Assembly (NCBI GenBank): GCA_004352715.1
Contig: SCFE01000083.1
Span: forward strand, 656,918 to 720,917
DNA: 64,000 bases
Reading direction: 5' to 3'
Source: Hofstenia miamia
Lineage: Eukaryota; Xenacoelomorpha; Acoela
A program made the translations under genes and the position numbers. The number at the start of each line of letters is the position of its first letter. Position 1 is the first letter of the stretch. Below the pieces are notes generated by a model. The model did no database searches. It saw nothing but the letters and a program-made list of their open reading frames with translations, and had not been told where the DNA came from. Shown in pieces: positions 23,001 to 36,500 of the stretch.

Positions 23001-26000
23001 GTAACAATGTAGTGTAGGGGGGGGGGCTCGACGGCCCCTCTTGGCAACATCCTTAACTTCATGAGATACAATTCTCGTTAAATGAGACTACTGCTGACTT
23101 GAGTTAACAGATGGCAATATAGGGGAAATACTAATCTGAATATCATATTCACAATCGTTTTGGAGAATAATATATATTGGTGTATCTGAGAGAACCAAAT
23201 TGCAACCATGAGCGTTCGTGTTATTCGATAGGTTTTTATATTAAAAAGACAATTCCACTTAAAGGTCTTTGATGCCGCCAGTGGTAACCAGAAATTTTTA
23301 ACTGAGTTCTTGGTAAAATCCTGCAATCTTGGGCAAGTCAGTTTCTAAGAAACGGTTACACAACATTATGAAAGAAGATACTAGTGTCTCTTACGACTAT
23401 ATGATTTATCTTATGATTTGCTCTAAGATGATACAGATGGCTGTTAAGACATACTTTAGAAAAATAGAAATGTAAACTTACTGTTGCGTTTAGTAAGCCA
23501 CAAATCTCTTGCAGTAAAGTGACAATTCTAGTATGATTTCTGTAATATCGACATTTAACCCAAAGTAGGCAAATCAGATTAAGCATTGGTTCTAAACGCT
23601 TTTTCACAAGCTCATAGTCATTGTTCTGAATATCTTCAAAAATAAATGACAGTGGAGAAAGATATCGATTTATTTCATGAGCTTCATAGAGAGCTAAATG
23701 TATTTTGTAAAATTTTTTTACTTAATAGCTTTTATTCTGTTTATCCTTATACATTCTCTGTACTTACTTTGCTAATTAAAGTTATTGCAGTATATTGCAT
23801 ATTTTATTCTTTTCGCAAGAATATTTTTGTGTTACAACTTCGCATTTGAAATTTTAGTTTGTGCTTTCTAAAGTTCATGGTAAAAAATTGCATAATAATA
23901 TATACAAACGCAAAATTTCCTGTGGAATTATACTAATAAACAGGTTTTCCACTTCTCTTACAAATAGTACTGATATTGAAAGTTGGAAGATACCTTTGCA
24001 ACTTATACTAAAAATTTAATTGCGAAGGTTTGATATCGCCTATCTTTTACATGAATACCAAAAAGACCAAGAAAATAAACTTGTCATGGAATGACACAAA
24101 TTTATCAAAATTTCGTTTCAACAGTTCTATCTACAAAGTTTGATCATGGGAAAATTGCTATAAGCACGTTCAAGAAGTATGAATTCATGAATAATATTAA
24201 ATTGTCTAATGGTTTTTCCTGCAATTTCGAATTTTATTTTCCCATTTAACATTTGCAATGTCGTGAAGAAATTGTGGTGACTTGTTATATTCTTTGAATG
24301 CTGTTATATATATTAAGATTTTAAGCATATCCTTTTCTAAATTTTGAACAGTTTGTGTGATAGCGAAACATTGGTAATAGTTGCTATTTTCATTCCAAAT
24401 AAATAATATATGTTTCAAAATTTTCAAAATTCAATATTGATACCTATCATATTCTGTCGTACGACGTTTTTGAATGCAACATGATAACTACTCTTTGACT
24501 TTTCCAGCATTTCCGCCATTCTCTTAATTCTAGGATCTTTCATCTAAATCAACATATTAGAAACATATTAAAGCACATATGTGAAACTAAAATCAAACCT
24601 GATCAAAAATATTCAATAAATTCTTTGCTCGTTTCTTCCAAAAAGCTATTTCTAGGAAAGGACTTGCAGACTTCGGGTGTATCGATGGTTCGTCAGAGCT
24701 TTGTGATAGGATTAAATTTATTTGATGAGTCCAATCAATAATAACGGTTTCAATAGAGTAGATAACTTGGCGATCAAACATTAAGTCCCTAAACACACTT
24801 TATAACAAGTTTCTAAATAGCTCCACATAAAATCTTTGAACGAGGCTCGTTTTAGATCGGTATTTTTTAAAAAATATTGTGCTCAAAGAATTTTTTACAT
24901 TGCTCTTCCTATTATTTAATAAACATTTCTTAAATAAGATTATAGGAAAATCATACTGACTGCAAAAAATAAGAGAAATCTCCATATCAAATTAACAAGC
25001 AGAACTATAAACTTGCTTTGCCTAAAATAGGCTCGCTTTGGGCTGTATATCAAATATTGTGCTCAAGCTCGGCTCAGCTCGGCTCGTTAGAAGCTCGGCT
25101 CATTGACAAGTCTAATGGATACTATAAGTTATGCAACACTGGAATGCATTTAACTTTTTAGATTGAAAAAAAATGTATTCAACATATTACTTCGAAATAT
25201 CAACTGTGGCAAAATGACACAAATTAAAATTTTGTTTACTTGAGCTTGCATTCACTAAAAATAACAACACGTATACAGTATACCCTTCCAAATATATTTA
25301 TAATCCATTTCCATAAGTAAAATTTTTTCACTCTTTTACATAATTTTCTATTTGAAATGCTACATGGAAAGTTAGTGTCAAGATGTATTGGTATTTCTAG
25401 TATGAAGTTGAATAGGTAGTCTTTTAGAACTCACAAATCTAAAATTGCAACATAATGTTAGAATTTCTTTCTGTTATGCAACCAGTATTTGTAGATAATT
25501 TTGTCATAGGGAATAGAAGAAATTTTTATACAAGAATTTTTCGTTCAACTAATCGTGATTATATTGCCAACTTTATTTTTATTTGTTATGCAACACAACA
25601 CAACAAATTTTATCATTTTAATGCAGTGGTTCTCAACCTTTTTTTACCAATACACTCTTTCCTCTTAATTGTTTTTTATTTTTATTATATTAAGATAGTG
25701 CAAATTCGTTTTGAATTCAATTCTCAATACTGAAAATCATTCTGATTTATAATTGCCCTATATCCAACTAGAATGTCACTGTTGACTCCCAATTCGTAAT
25801 TTTTTGTGTGTGGAACCCAGTAAAATTTCATGAACCCCTATTGAGAACCACTCGTGGTGTCATAGTCTGACGCAAGTATTTTCAATGCAGATGAAATATA
25901 TATTTCCAAGATTGCTTCATCAAATTGCAATTTAATTTAAATTGCGAAGAGATAAAGGGATTTTCTAAGAAATTCGTTTTGTTTTTAGATAAAAATTGAA

Positions 26001-26269
26001 ATTAATGTCGCTTTATTACAAGCTGCAGAATTCTTCTAATACTTGCATAGTTAATATCAAAGACAACTAGAACAACAAGACCTCGAATCAACACAACCGT
26101 GTAAACAAATAGGTATCCTTAATTTATAAGTTGAATATTTCACAGTAAAATTATAAAAGTGAAAATGTAATAAATAATTCAATTATACTGAAATTGATTA
26201 CAAAAATTTAAGAATGATAACATTTTCATGTTTTACTTTTATACTATTTATCATTGCAGTAGTAGTAGT

Positions 26270-26307
<38 letters not shown>

Positions 26308-28017
26308 GATATATATATGTATATATATATAAATAAATATATATATATAATTTTTATATTTATACATGTACATATTTTGATGAAACCAGAAATAAGGAAA
26401 TGATCTTCAGTTTTCGATATAAGGTTATGAGGATTTTTTATGCCAATGATGTATATATACTTATTTTTTACACTATTACATTGTCTCGTTGTCCTGCTAA
26501 TAAAAAACAAACATTACGAGTAGCCAATATTGATTTCCACAATACGTACCAGCTAAGAACTTAAAATAATTTTCTGTTTTATACCATTCAAAATCCTGGT
26601 GATTAATAATAGCTTAAGCTTTCTGAATAACAACAATATCTAAGGTTCTAGCAGAATTGTTCATACCTAATAAAAAAAATAAAGATAAACTGCTCTAACC
26701 CTTTGTGTTTATGCACTATTAGTAACGATGTTATTCGATTTCTTTTACTTTGCCGATAAAATTTAAAATTGATTGGATTTCCGTTGGTCTCAGACAAAAT
26801 CCTTGAAGTTAAACCAAGTTGAATTTATGCTCTCCTTTATAATTCTTATTTAGTGAAGTATAAATTGCTAGCCGATTGCAATCATGTAAAAATATAATAG
26901 CTTTCTAAATTATTGATAATGGTTGCTAGAGCAAAAATTCATTAAGAAATAAAACCTAAATACTATATATTAATACATTATCCTTAAGTTTTCCCAACAT
27001 AGGGTTAACACTAGAACCACATTGACACATATTAAACAACTTAGGATACACAGTAGGCTCCTGATTTTCAATTATGCTTCTTTGTAAAAAAATATTTATC
27101 TTTTCTTGGGATGTGTTTTTCATATAAAAGGGGGAAATGTTGGTCTTTGCAGTACTTTTCAAAGAATAGTCGTAGGATTCTAATTAGAATATGATGTTAA
27201 CATCTATGATTTATCAGTTTTATTGCAGGGTTAGCTTTCCTTCAACTCGTGCGTAGAATTTTCAATTGAATTCCATTTTTAATAACTACTATGTAAATTT
27301 CTTCCAGAACGCGTTTGCGACAAAATTTTGTCCTCAAATTTTCTCTTTTAGAATTTATTAATTGATGTTTACCTTTGACAATTTCTTGATGATGAATCTA
27401 TTGACTATAGATTGTTTCAAAGTTGTAAAGCCTATCCCTTATTATGAAAATTTCTACATATTTTAGAATGTTCACGATATGAATTTGAAACATTAGATTT
27501 CGTCGTGATATTTGCAACAAATCTACAATGGCTATCATATTTTCATATTCAAGCATTGTTGGTAAATATGGTCATCCTCATGTGTATACCGATTTCATTT
27601 GATAATGGTCCCTGGATGCTGACCCAGCTTAACTCTTGGCAATCCGGTTTTTTATAAATAACTACTATCCAGTTAATGAAGGCTAGAAGCAAAATAAATG
27701 AAGGACGATTTGTCAAAAGTTTACTGTGTGAATGAAAGGCTTATGAAAAAGTATAGGCTTGTGCACTAACTTCATGGAAAGAAGCACGATTTAGTATTCT
27801 TATCAATAGACAGATGAGACAATGTTCTAAAAATTATCTCTGTAGACATATTGATTAGTGAAAAAATCGACACCTTTTTGATTTAGTGATTTGCTAATCT
27901 GTACTTTCGAGGTTTTGTGTAAGTACTTGATCAATTGACTGCTTAAACTACATTATCGTTTTCATGGTGGAGGAAATGTCGTATGTTGATGGTATAGCTT
28001 ATGATATTACGCAAAGC

Positions 28018-28076
<59 letters not shown>

Positions 28077-30541
28077 ATATTCTTACATATGCTACTTTCA
28101 ATTGAAAATATTTTCTATTTTTTTGCAAAAAATCTAGCCTGAACACAAGCATTGTTTAAATAATAATAAATATATTATAATATTAAAGTCAATCTTGTCA
28201 TATATGCTGCATGCAATACTTTGAGCATTAGTTGCTATATAAAAAAGAGCTTTGTAATTTATAAATACTGGTATATTATGCAATAGTTATTTTTAATATT
28301 AAAACTTGTGAAAGAGCTATTGAAGTTCTCCATGATGTTGTAAAGAGCTTGCAATTCAGACGAAAATACATGAACTAATTGCTCTCTAAATTAAGATTGC
28401 CTGCTTATTGTTTCTAGATAAACATAAACAAATAAGAATGGTATGTCTTGTTATATTTTGCTTAAATATTTGATAAATAATAGTAAATAGTTCAAAAGAA
28501 TTAATTGTTTCTGTTATGTTTTTTGTCTAATATAGTCCAATTGCAGATTAACAGAAATAAAAAATAATAAACAACTCCCCCAAACCACCCTGTTGACTGG
28601 CACCCCCTTCAAGAGAATTAAAATTTAATTGAGATTGCCATGTAGAATGTTTGATGCTCTTTCTGAAAAACTTTATTTCATGAACATCGGTTAAGAATTG
28701 ACTGAAATTTCAATAAAGGCAGTTATACTATAGGTTGCTAGAGGTCGCATTGAGACACTGGCTTTTAGTGGAAGTGGCGTTATTTTGGGAATAATTTATG
28801 GACCCTGTTGCTCATATTTTGAATGTTGTTTGAATTGACTTACAGATTGAGTAGCCTATATAAGGCCCGTTAAAAAATAGTGCATTAATCACTATATTTT
28901 GATGAATTTCTGCCTTCTTGTTGAATTTTCTATTGTAACTATTAAATGTTAAGATAGCCAGTACTCTGCCAAATCTTATCCCATTCGCTAGCTCTTTTCA
29001 CCATTCTTTAGAGCTTCTTTAGTTCTATATTAAAATGCTAATATTGTATTCTTAATTACTATTCCCTTTGCGTTATTAATTTATTATAACTTTTTTTATA
29101 CGTTTTTCGACTATATCAACTGACGCATTTCGGAAACCTATAGCTCCACGAGTTTTGACCTTATGGACTAGGCTTACATATCAAAATGTAGACATTTACT
29201 AGCTCCATGTGAAACTATTTATCTTTTTTTGAATATATCGATTCTAATTCCATGGCATCCGTCAATAGAAATTGTCTTATAATCAATTATTATAATAAAG
29301 GACTAGGCTATCTTTGGAGACCTATAGCTCCATGAATTTTAATGCTGTCAACACAGTTTAAATATCATTTGATGCGCGTTGAATAATTCTAATACAAGCT
29401 TATTTTTAATTTTTAAAATTCATCAATTTTTGCCATTTATAGAGCAATAAACACGATTGATATACATCGTCATTTTATTACATAACACTTTCTGTTACTA
29501 AATGGAAATTCCTTTGGCCTTGAATATTATGTAATTAACATGTCTATAGCAAAGCGATTTTAACAATGTGGTAGTCACATCTTAGAAGGGTAATGCAAAG
29601 TCAATTTTTATGCTATAGTCACAAAAATTATATCATTCTCTAGCTAATCAACAGCTGCATGTGCCAATGTTCTTCGATTTTCGATCATCCTACATTGTTA
29701 TATTATTTAATCCAAGGCACTTATCATATATTTCATACTACATTAATATATTTTTTAATACAAGAAATTTCCTGGCGCCAAGGCGCCTCATACCTCTTAC
29801 CATATAGATCCTAGCTTCAAATACTAATTGCGCCTCTAACTCTGGCCACGCTAACCCTAATTTTATGTCAGGTCCAGGCCGATTATTGTCTAAAATTTCA
29901 CTTAAAAAAGGTTGGATTGACTGATAATAACTCATTAACGAAAATATAGTAGTGAATGTCTTCTAATATTTAAATTGTTCTGGCAAGCACCATGTTGTGC
30001 CCAGCTGCAAAGTTGATGCATTTCCTATTATATATATATATATATATATATATAAGGGCTCTAAGTACTATTGGTTTTATACTTAACACCTGTGACCACA
30101 GATTTTCAAAACACTTAGTCAAAAACTAAAAAATTGACTATGCGTTATAGACTTAAGGTTCACTTAATATCCACAAATTAAATGTGGGACTCAAGGGGAG
30201 CAATTCTAAAAGATATATATAATAAAAAAAAATGAAAATTATTGTAGAAAAAATTGTATTTATTGGCAATTTTTACTCTTCCAAAATTCTTTGTCGGTGT
30301 GCAATATCTGATATTACTTTCAGGGCAATATTAGCAGTTCTACTTGGTGAAATTTAGCTCTGGTTCTGGCCATGTAAAACATGCAAATTTCAGCTGGAGT
30401 ATGTCGAATTTTGTAGCAGATGTATAACAGTATCAGTAAACTACATGCTTAAGCAATTTCTAATATCAAAATTTAAAAAAACTATTGTAGGGCACAGTCT
30501 TGCTTCAACATAATACGTAGCACATTCTGTGTACTTAGTGT

Positions 30542-30574
<33 letters not shown>

Positions 30575-33500
30575 AATAGATATAATAGAACCCTAATATG
30601 CAGTACTGAAAATAATCGTAAGCAACGCAACCGGTTTTATGCGGCAAACTACGTAATTGTTTACAAAATCGAAATATCTTATGCACGCATGAATCAAATT
30701 AAGGCCCGCTTTGTTAATCAATTGCGTTCGTAGCTTCGGAAATGTGAACCATCACAATACAGCTGAACGGATCCTACAATATGTAGAGAACATTATATAC
30801 ATTAGATACTTAGAGAATTATTGAATTATGATAAAAGGCATTTCCAACAACAAGTAAAATTGCTTAAAAATTTTGCCTTCCCACATTATCATTGAAATTA
30901 TGAACTAGCTTTATTGACTACATAACCACATGTGCAAGTAAGTCAATCTGCAGAAGTAAAAGTGTTCTCTTAATGTTATTTCATTTGGAAATAAGGATAG
31001 TAATATACTAACACCTAATTACAGAGCTGCAACAGTGCTTTAATCCGTGCCGTGCCGTGCTCGTGCCGTGCCTAAGATTTTGCGTTATTGATCCGTGCCG
31101 TGCCTAAAATTTATTAAATATACCAGCGCCAGAAATTCTACTTTTTTGTACTATTTTAACGTTCGTATTATATTATGCTAGTATCTGTTTGATAATATAA
31201 ATGATTCTAAGAAATAGATTTGCATAGAAATTACATTGCAGGAATTTTTAAAATGCAATAGCAATATTCGAATTCTCGTTCCNNNNNNNNNNNNNNNNNN
31301 NNNNNNNNNNNNNNNNNNNNNNNNNNNNNNNNNNNNNNNNNNNNNNNNNNNNNNNNNNNNNNNNNNNNNNNNNNNNNNNNNNNNNNNNNNNNNNNNNNNN
31401 NNNNNNNNNNNNNNNNNNNNNNNNNNNNNNNNNNNNNNNNNNNNNNNNNNNNNNNNNNNNNNNNNNNNNNNNNNNNNNNNNNNNNNNNNNNNNNNNNNNN
31501 NNNNNNNNNNNNNNNNNNNNNNNNNNNNNNNNNNNNNNNNNNNNNNNNNNNNNNNNNNNNNNNNNNNNNNNNNNNNNNNNNNNNNNNNNNNNNNNNNNNN
31601 NNNNNNNNNNNNNNNNNNNNNNNNNNNNNNNNNNNNNNNNNNNNNNNNNNNNNNNNNNNNNNNNNNNNNNNNNNNNNNNNNNNNNNNNNNNNNNNNNNNN
31701 NNNNNNNNNNNNNNNNNNNNNNNNNNNNNNNNNNNNNNNNNNNNNNNNNNNNNNNNNNNNNNNNNNNNNNNNNNNNNNNNNNNNNNNNNNNNNNNNNNNN
31801 NNNNNNNNNNNNNNNNNNNNNNNNNNNNNNNNNNNNNNNNNNNNNNNNNNNNNNNNNNNNNNNNNNNNNNNNNNNNNNNNNNNNNNNNNNNNNNNNNNNN
31901 NNNNNNNNNNNNNNNNNNNNNNNNNNNNNNNNNNNNNNNNNNNNNNNNNNNNNNNNNNNNNNNNNNNNNNNNNNNNNNNNNNNNNNNNNNNNNNNNNNNN
32001 NNNNNNNNNNNNNNNNNNNNNNNNNNNNNNNNNNNNNNNNNNNNNNNNNNNNNNNNNNNNNNNNNNNNNNNNNNNNNNNNNNNNNNNNNNNNNNNNNNNN
32101 NNNNNNNNNNNNNNNNNNNNNNNNNNNNNNNNNNNNNNNNNNNNNNNNNNNNNNNNNNNNNNNNNNNNNNNNNNNNNNNNNNNNNNNNNNNNNNNNNNNN
32201 NNNNNNNNNNNNNNNNNNNNNNNNNNNNNNNNNNNNNNNNNNNNNNNNNNNNNNNNNNNNNNNNNNNNNNNNNNNNNNNNNNCATATATATATATATATA
32301 TATATATTTAGTTGGGACATCATCTGTACACTATAAATACTGAGATCACTTTGCCAATAATGCTTATTTAATTCAAAGGATACTTATGCCAATCTAAATG
32401 AAATCCAAAAAAATTACAATAAAACTACAAATAACCTTACGACAAAATTTACAGAAATACCTAAAAGTATTTGTCAATAGCTCAAAAGTATTTATTTTGA
32501 TGATAAATTTATGATATGTTGCTCTCATATATCATTCCATTGTTAAGATGCTGATAAATTAATTATTACAATACTAGCAACGAAATATCAAATCTTAACA
32601 TAAAGTAAAATGCAGGTAGAAACGCATTTGTAATAAGAAAACGAAAGAAGAGATTACTAACAGTTAAAATAATTTACTTAGATATTCAACAAGTTGAAGA
32701 ATGCAGGCCATTTGGATGGAACATTGATATTATAATGAATTTCATTAAAGAAATAAGCGCCTTTCTGAAAGGAGGAGGTAATTAATTTTCCTTAAATGAC
32801 CGCGATGAAGAAAATATTCCAAAAAATTTTTAATGACAATACATAAAACATGTATAGAATCGAAATTCATATATACTTGCATTATGTAGATTAAATGTCA
32901 CTAAATTATATAAAATAGCAGATCAACTTCCTCATGTATTGGCACCTAAACATCAAATACAAAATCTTAAACAAAGTAATTTTTTGGCGGGAAAAGTACA
33001 TTATCGTTAGAGGTATTCCTGAAAAGGTTCTCGAAGTAATACTCTACATCATGACAATACTCATGTGACAAAAATACTTAATCTTCTAGGGTTTGACTTC
33101 AATGTTGTCAAAAATATTTTCAGGATTGGAAAATTCAAGCCAATGTTGGTACTATCTGGAATAAAAGACTTATTCTTAGCAATTTCTTTAAATAAAAATA
33201 TTTTTTTGAAATCAAAATGTTCATACGCCCAGAATTATCATTAAATGATCGCATTGCAGAAAAAGCATTGTTAAGAAAACGTTTCGAGCTTATTCAAAAT
33301 GGCATTGATAAAAAAGACTAAAAATGAAAAATCTCATGCTTTTCCAAGATGATACTCCAATAAATGTTGCATGACTAGTTAATGAACTTATAATTTTATA
33401 TTAAATCTCTTTTATTCAAATTGTCAAAGTATTATTGATATTCAACGTAGAATCAAGGTGCTATCTTTTGTATCTGCTTTTCATTGCAATGGAATTTGCT

Positions 33501-36500
33501 TAACAGAAACATGACTTGACACAAGTTTTTCAGGCTCAATTTTCTCTTCTTCTTTTTACGTAATGGCTTCAATCTGTACAAGAAAATCTGTTGTAAAACA
33601 TGGAGGCTGTTTAATTATGGTTAATTCGAATTTTTTTCACAAAAATTCCTTTCTCGTCTGAGATTGACGTCTTTTTCAATTCTTCCACTTTGCTTTAATA
33701 TACCACCAAAAATAGTTTATATCGCTCTAATAGTGCGCAATTATAGTTTCCAATACTACAATTCATTTTGCAAAAAGAAGTCCATTAGATTTGACAAATC
33801 ATCTGTAGTTATATGTGGTGACTTCAATATGCTTGAAATCAATTGGGATACATTTTATTCACAAAATGCATTTCTTGAATTTGTGATGAAAAATGATTTG
33901 AAACAAATTATTGATTTCTCAACAGATATTTGCGGAAATACTTTAGAATTCATATTTACCAATAATAAAATTCTCCAAATATTCTACCAAATTGAACCTA
34001 AAGATAATTTTTCTGATCATACTGCCATCATCATAAAACTTAGAGTTGAACAATCAATTGCTAATTTTCTAAGCTATTTAATCTCTCATTCAATACACTT
34101 ATTAAATAAATCCTTGACACTTAGAAAATATTATTGTAAATCACCTTCTCCACTCACTAAGATAAAGATTCTTAATTTATTTAAAGAACAAATTCAATCA
34201 ATGGAGCTAGATAAAGAATTCGTAGATTTATCTTCAATAATTATTTGCTTTAAATTATTGACATTCTTAAGGAACTCTACTTTGCCAACATCAAGGTTCT
34301 AGAATGACAATGGCAGCTAATTCTGATTTTTGTAAAGCAAGTCTTTTTAACGAATATTTTCGATCTATATATTTTCCATTAACCTGCATTGAAGATAAAA
34401 TTTCATTTGAAAAAAAACAAACTAAATATAATTGACATAAATTTAGAAGTTGTTATAAAGCAACTCCACTTTTGAAAATACATAAAAGTCGTCCTGATAA
34501 CTTGCCCAATGGTTTTCTAAGAAAATATGCTAAAGAAATTGGTCCGCATTTACTAAATAAATTTAAAACAATTTTATATTGCTGCACATTTTCGAACATT
34601 TGGAAAACATCATTTGCTTGCCATATACAGGGTACCCATAAAGTCTTTAGACAATTTCAAAAATTCATTAATATTACAACTGAAGTTGGAAATCTCCGAA
34701 ATGTTTAAATAATATCAAGTAAATAGTCAAGTTTTTATTCAAAGCATTAATATATTTCTATATGAGCCCCATTTGTAGCACGGAAGACATCTAAACGATA
34801 TTCAATTTCAGTCCACGTCCTTCTTAACATTTCTTCATCAATTGTATTCACAGCGGCAGTTATACTTTCCTTAAGGTCACTTATGTCCTTTACTTTGGTT
34901 CGGTAAACAACATCTTTCACGTAGCCCCACAAGAAAAAATCCAAGGGTGTTTTGTATATTTAATTGTGTAATTTCTTTGTGTTTGAATATCTGATTTCGT
35001 TTCGATAGACCAAGAAACACATTGTGCTTTTTTTCGTGCAGTAGTAATTTTAAACTAGGATTGGTGTTATGAAGTTTTTTTCTGGTCGGTGTGGCTTTAT
35101 TTATCTCGGTGGTGGATCTGTTGTATTGATTGACCTCTGACTCTGACTGGCCGAATCTTGATAGCACTTCTTAAATTTTTTAATGAATTTATAAAATTGT
35201 CTAAAGACTTTGTGGACACCCTATATATATATATATATATATTNNNNNNNNNNNNNNNNNNNNNNNNNNNNNNNNNNNNNNNNNNNNNNNNNNNNNNNNN
35301 NNNNNNNNNNNNNNNNNNNNNNNNNNNNNNNNNNNNNNNNNNNNNNNNNNNNNNNNNNNNNNNNNNNTATATATATATATATATATTTGCGCAGAAAGCA
35401 TAATATAATTGATAATTATCAGCCAATTGGCATTCTTCCCAAAATATTTTTGGTTTTTGAAAGAATAATTTTCGATTATATCTATCCCTTTGTACGTTCT
35501 AAATTATGTAAGAAACAATATAGATTTATAAGGAAAAGATTTGCTACTGCACAACTTCTGATGTTCCTTGATAACATTTACAATAATTATGAAAATTATG
35601 AAAATACATATATTAAGTAACAGGCAGATTTAAGGAAAATGAACATCTCCTTTTGATGTAAATGAAAGTAATAATTACTTCACAGAAATTTCTACTGATG
35701 CTGATTATGAAGCACCACTTCAAGCTTCTTATGAAACTCCGTTGCATTCAGCCTACACCAAAACTTCTATGCTTCAAAGAACATCAAGAAAATTGCAATG
35801 GAGCCAGATAGAATTCCCTGGTTCTTGTAGAAATCAAATAAACACATCTTTGCTCGTGTTATTCATCAGATGTTCAATACAAGTTTGAAGACTTCATGTT
35901 TTGCACACTTATGGAAAAAAAGCCTTTGTTCGACCAATTACAAAAATAAGAAACCCAACCATAGCATATCTGAGGCCTATATCAATTACCCCTGTGATCG
36001 CCCGGTGCTTTGAGTGAGTAGCGCAAAGGTTTTTCTTTATGCCCCACTATAAGAAATGGCTTGAGCTGAAATTGGATTCCGACCACTTGTTTCAACATCT
36101 TCAGCTGTCATCATCATTGAAAATCTCATTTACGACTACAAGCACCAAGGATGAGACTATGTTCGCCTCTTTTCCCTTGAACTATCTAAAGCCTTTGATA
36201 GGGTGCCTCATCAATTTATCGTCGAAAGCATTAACTCTATTCCTGGACTTCACAAGTTTATTGTATCATGGTATGTGACTATTTTAAGAACCGAGCTCAG
36301 TGGGTTCAAATAAACAACAAACTGTGAGATGAAACTGCAATAAATGTAGGAGCACCGCAAGGATCCGTGTCTGATCCAACACTTTCTAACTCCATAACAA
36401 ATAAATTCCGGGTGCTAACGAATCTCACAACCGTAGTGGCTTTGATCAAGTTTGCCAATGATAAATACCAATTGTGCGCATGTCGAATNTGAAACTCCGT

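Larger units (their letters stand above)
18997..23481 (-). other. Dynein intron 5 (4.5 kb)
   Basis: It contains Tc1 relics at 19466-20305, a 900-base gap (20306-21205), and a plus-strand LINE piece (21479-21700). From 21700 to 23480 there is AT-rich DNA with no gene, including a run of ten Gs near 23018 and a more GC-rich patch at 22330-22490 that I do not recognise. Confidence 0.8.
32940..35630 (+). pseudogene. CR1/L2-like LINE, interrupted by a mariner derivative
   Basis: ORF1 traces come first: RGIPEKVL, NIFRIGKFK and LSLNDRIAEKALLRKRFELI, an RRM-like ORF1 ending with MLFQDDTPINVA. ORF2 follows: GICLTET and KHGGCLIMVNS near 33500-33640, then the open frame 33664-34302 with the endonuclease motifs VICGDFNMLEINW and FSDHTAII. 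The RT begins at 34472 (SRPDNLPNGFLRKYAKEI), is broken at 34628 by a mariner insertion, and resumes after a gap with NYQPIGILPKIF near 35415. Stops between the pieces show it is dead. Endonuclease plus RT would act in target-primed reverse transcription. Confidence 0.85.

Noticed and set aside
24206-24427. Minus-strand frame with FIWNENSNYYQ resembling a dynein block
   Set aside because: It starts after an in-frame stop, has no acceptor before it, and the true block is in exon 5 with matching phase. It lies inside intron 4.
25455-25733. 92-codon plus-strand frame
   Set aside because: It runs into the hAT MITE at 25624 and has no family features.
29738-29935. Minus-strand frame with LAWPELEAQLVFEARIYMV, considered as a dynein exon between exons 2 and 3
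   Set aside because: It matches no dynein block, and exons 2 and 3 already join in phase. It looks like a repeat-derived chance frame.
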